Part shown: positions 62,231 to 64,000 of the stretch, piece after piece | How positions within the stretch are numbered: the first letter of the stretch is position 1 | Layout of the letters: each line of letters opens with the position of its first letter | From: Lineus longissimus | Taxonomy: Eukaryota > Nemertea > Pilidiophora > Heteronemertea > Lineidae | Direction of reading: 5' to 3' | DNA length: 64,000 nt | Assembly: GCF_910592395.1 (NCBI RefSeq) | Contig: NC_088313.1 | Location: 16,448,437-16,512,436 of the forward strand | Program-made: the position numbers and the translations under genes | The notes under the pieces: generated by a model | The model's database searches: none | Seen by the model: only the letters and a program-made list of their open reading frames with translations | What the model was told of the DNA's origin: nothing

Positions 62231-63310
62231 TTATCGATCTTCTTCTAGGACCTGGGCAGCCTCCGGATGAGACGTCTTGTGGCGCTCAGCTATCTTCAAC
62301 ATCACTAGGCTCGCCATGTCAGGGGATGATCGATCACCAAATGCAACTCTGGTCAGCTTGAAGATTTCAGGGTCTCTTGTGTCATCCCGGTTTCGCCACA
62401 GAAAACGATGCACCTCGGTATCCTCAGGCTTCAACAAAATCTGAAGGAACATTTTAGAGATGTCACCCACAATAGCAACTAAGTCCTCCCTGAACCTAAG
62501 CAATACTCCAAACAAGTTTCCAATCAAATTTGGGCCCTTATATAGAAAAGAATTTAAGGAGACACCCTGGAACTGACAAGCTGGGTCAAAGACTACTCTT
62601 AGGGGTGTGCTGAGTTTATCAGGACGGTATATGCCATGATGCGGCAGATAAAACCTAGGCCTCTTCTCAAGATCACAGGGGTCAACCCTTACGGCCCATC
62701 CCTTGTCGACATACTCCTCGACGGCGGCATCATAAAGCAAAGCCTTCTCTGGAGTACGAGACAGACTCCTTTCCAAAGAGATTAGCCTCTTCTTGGTCAG
62801 GCAATAATTGTCAGGCAAGAGACAGGGATCTCTCTTCCAGGGTAAACCGATCATGTATCGGTCCCCCTCCAGACTCACAGATCTCTCCAACAGCGCTAGA
62901 GACTTCCTGTCCTCTGAGGACATGGGATCAACAGGGCATTGACAAGTTGGGGCTCTGACCCCAAGCACCTCCAGATCATACAAGTCAGACATATCGACCT
63001 TCCTAACCAGATTCACAGACAGCCGCTTAGGGGCCTTCCCCTCAGAACCGATTACATACCAACCCAGTGGGATGCGCTTGGCTATGGGCTCAAAATCCAA
63101 TCCACGCCTGACCTCTTCCTCCGAGTGGAGATGACTGTACTGAACCCCCAATATTAGGTCGACTGGACCACCAGGGTGGGAGATGTTCAAATCCCTGAGA
63201 TGAGAAAATGAATGCAAATATTCCATGTTCAAAGGTGAGACCTCAGATACTGTGCAATCCATCTCATGAGCCTCAACTAAGTGCTCCTCCCCTCCATCCA
63301 AATGGGAAAT
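62231..63310 (-). pseudogene. BEL/Pao protease-RT linker and reverse transcriptase fingers/palm
   Basis: This continues in the same frame after the TAG. It includes the ILGVQYSHLH and IPLGWYVIG region typical of BEL linkers, then RT motifs: YLPHHGIYRPDK, RVVFDPA, motif A GDISKMF (catalytic Asp coded near 62464) and motif B TRVAFGDRSSP. It stops at a TAA (62231-62233) at the position normally filled by the aromatic residue before the two catalytic aspartates. There is no separate start, and the piece cannot make a complete RT. Confidence 0.88.
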
Positions 63311-64000
63311 CTAGAACTTTAGTCTACGACTATCCTGCTGGCCCTGCTGTGACCCACCAACAACTTGAACTTCAATGGGCTCGTTCTTGCCCTGGAGGCC
63401 CAAACCTCTTGCAAAATCCCTCCGGATAATGTTGGTCGTTGACCCTGAATCAACCAAGACATTCCCCTGCCTGATCCTACCATTCTCAGCCCTAAACAAC
63501 ACCCTAACTACAGGCAGAATACCATTTTTGTCAATAGCCGCTGTGGCAGAACCTGAAAAAGGAGCAGACTGGACAATCGGAGGTGGAGAGTCAACATGTA
63601 GCATCACATGATGCCACCTAGTGCATCCAGCTTTCCCACATTTCCTCTTCGACCTGCAGTCTTTAGATCGATGACCCCTGACAAGACATGAAAAACACAG
63701 ATTATGTGTCTTGACAAGATTGTGACGTTCTGAGACTGAATTACTGACAAATGTGGGGCACTCAGGCACCTTGTGTGGCTCAGAGCAGATGTAACACTTA
63801 TACTTGACAGCCTGCGCAGCAAAGGAGCGACTACCGGTACCTTGCTTTTCATACTTACTACCAGCAACACCCTTGTCAGTGGAGCGGAGATCCCCAAAGT
63901 CTGGGTCGCACTTTGCCCGGACTTTCTTGCGTAGGAAATCGGACAGATCGGTTATTGATGGCGCGCGTATAGGGTCACGCTCGCGAATATGGGCGGCTGT
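63311..64000 (-). pseudogene. BEL/Pao Gag C-terminus and protease segment (partial)
   Basis: The frame is open to the window edge with no start seen. It holds a first knuckle (CYICSEPHKVPEC, C-x2-C-x3-H-x4-C), a second CCHC knuckle (CFSCLVRGHRSKDC) and a Cys/His cluster ending WHHVMLH, which is the nucleic-acid-binding part of BEL Gag. A retropepsin-like domain follows with its catalytic DSG at 63443-63451. The segment ends at a TAG inside the protease-to-RT linker. The same frame continues directly into the next segment, so this is a nonsense interruption and not a natural end. Confidence 0.85.

Larger units (their letters stand above)
59666..64000 (-). mobile_element. BEL/Pao-type LTR retrotransposon, coding body, cut by window edge
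   Basis: One minus-strand reading frame runs from the right edge to the TAG at 59666-59668. It carries, in order, zinc-knuckle Gag, aspartic protease, reverse transcriptase, RNase H, integrase and a C-terminal DUF5641-like domain. This order and the DUF1758/peptidase A17/DUF5641 style are diagnostic of BEL/Pao. The frame is broken only by in-frame stops at 63311-63313 (TAG) and 62231-62233 (TAA). There is no frameshift over 4.3 kb. That points to a recently inactivated copy, or to sequencing error at those two codons. The 5' LTR and the N-terminal Gag lie beyond base 64000. Confidence 0.93.

Overview
The window looks like nuclear DNA from a marine invertebrate animal. It has spliced genes with standard GT/AG introns, a rhodopsin-family receptor for a biogenic amine, a Golgi-type glycosyltransferase, a BEL/Pao LTR retrotransposon, a truncated LINE and tRNA-derived SINE-like copies. 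Frequent TACATGTA and TAGGCCTA-type words hint at an echinoderm or hemichordate, but that placement is weak inference and no species is claimed. Overall it is AT-rich and gene-poor.

Layout. 1209-2091 (+) is a 5'-truncated non-LTR retrotransposon tail with a perfect 15-bp target-site duplication. 3208-5208 (-) is an intronless dopamine-receptor-like GPCR with a very long, sequon-rich N-terminus; short 40-bp tandem repeats lie upstream of it. From about 5.3 to 53.4 kb I find no convincing coding gene. That stretch holds a nine-copy 35-bp minisatellite (8961-9270), a diverged direct duplication (10.7/11.2 kb), an array of five hairpins with 14-15 nt A-tract spacers (16003-16229), a C-tract (18.16 kb), SINE-like copies (32.5 and 45.6 kb), an inverted coding-like repeat (40.2-40.4 kb) and several smaller repeats.

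The gene-bearing right end has three units. 53449-55648 (+) is a five-exon gene, reconstructed here from its splice sites. It encodes a 211-residue single-pass membrane protein with a cysteine cluster and four evenly spaced (P/A)PSY motifs, which has the architecture of a membrane adaptor for NEDD4-type ubiquitin ligases. 57337-58341 (-) is a GT32/DXD glycosyltransferase, convergent with it. 59666-64000 (-) is the body of a BEL/Pao element that runs off the right edge. Its single reading frame is interrupted by only two in-frame stop codons, one of them at the reverse-transcriptase catalytic motif.

Nothing suggests that the three host genes share a pathway: one is a cell-surface amine receptor, one a trafficking/ubiquitin adaptor candidate and one a secretory-pathway sugar transferase. 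The most novel items are the PPxY membrane protein and the hairpin array.
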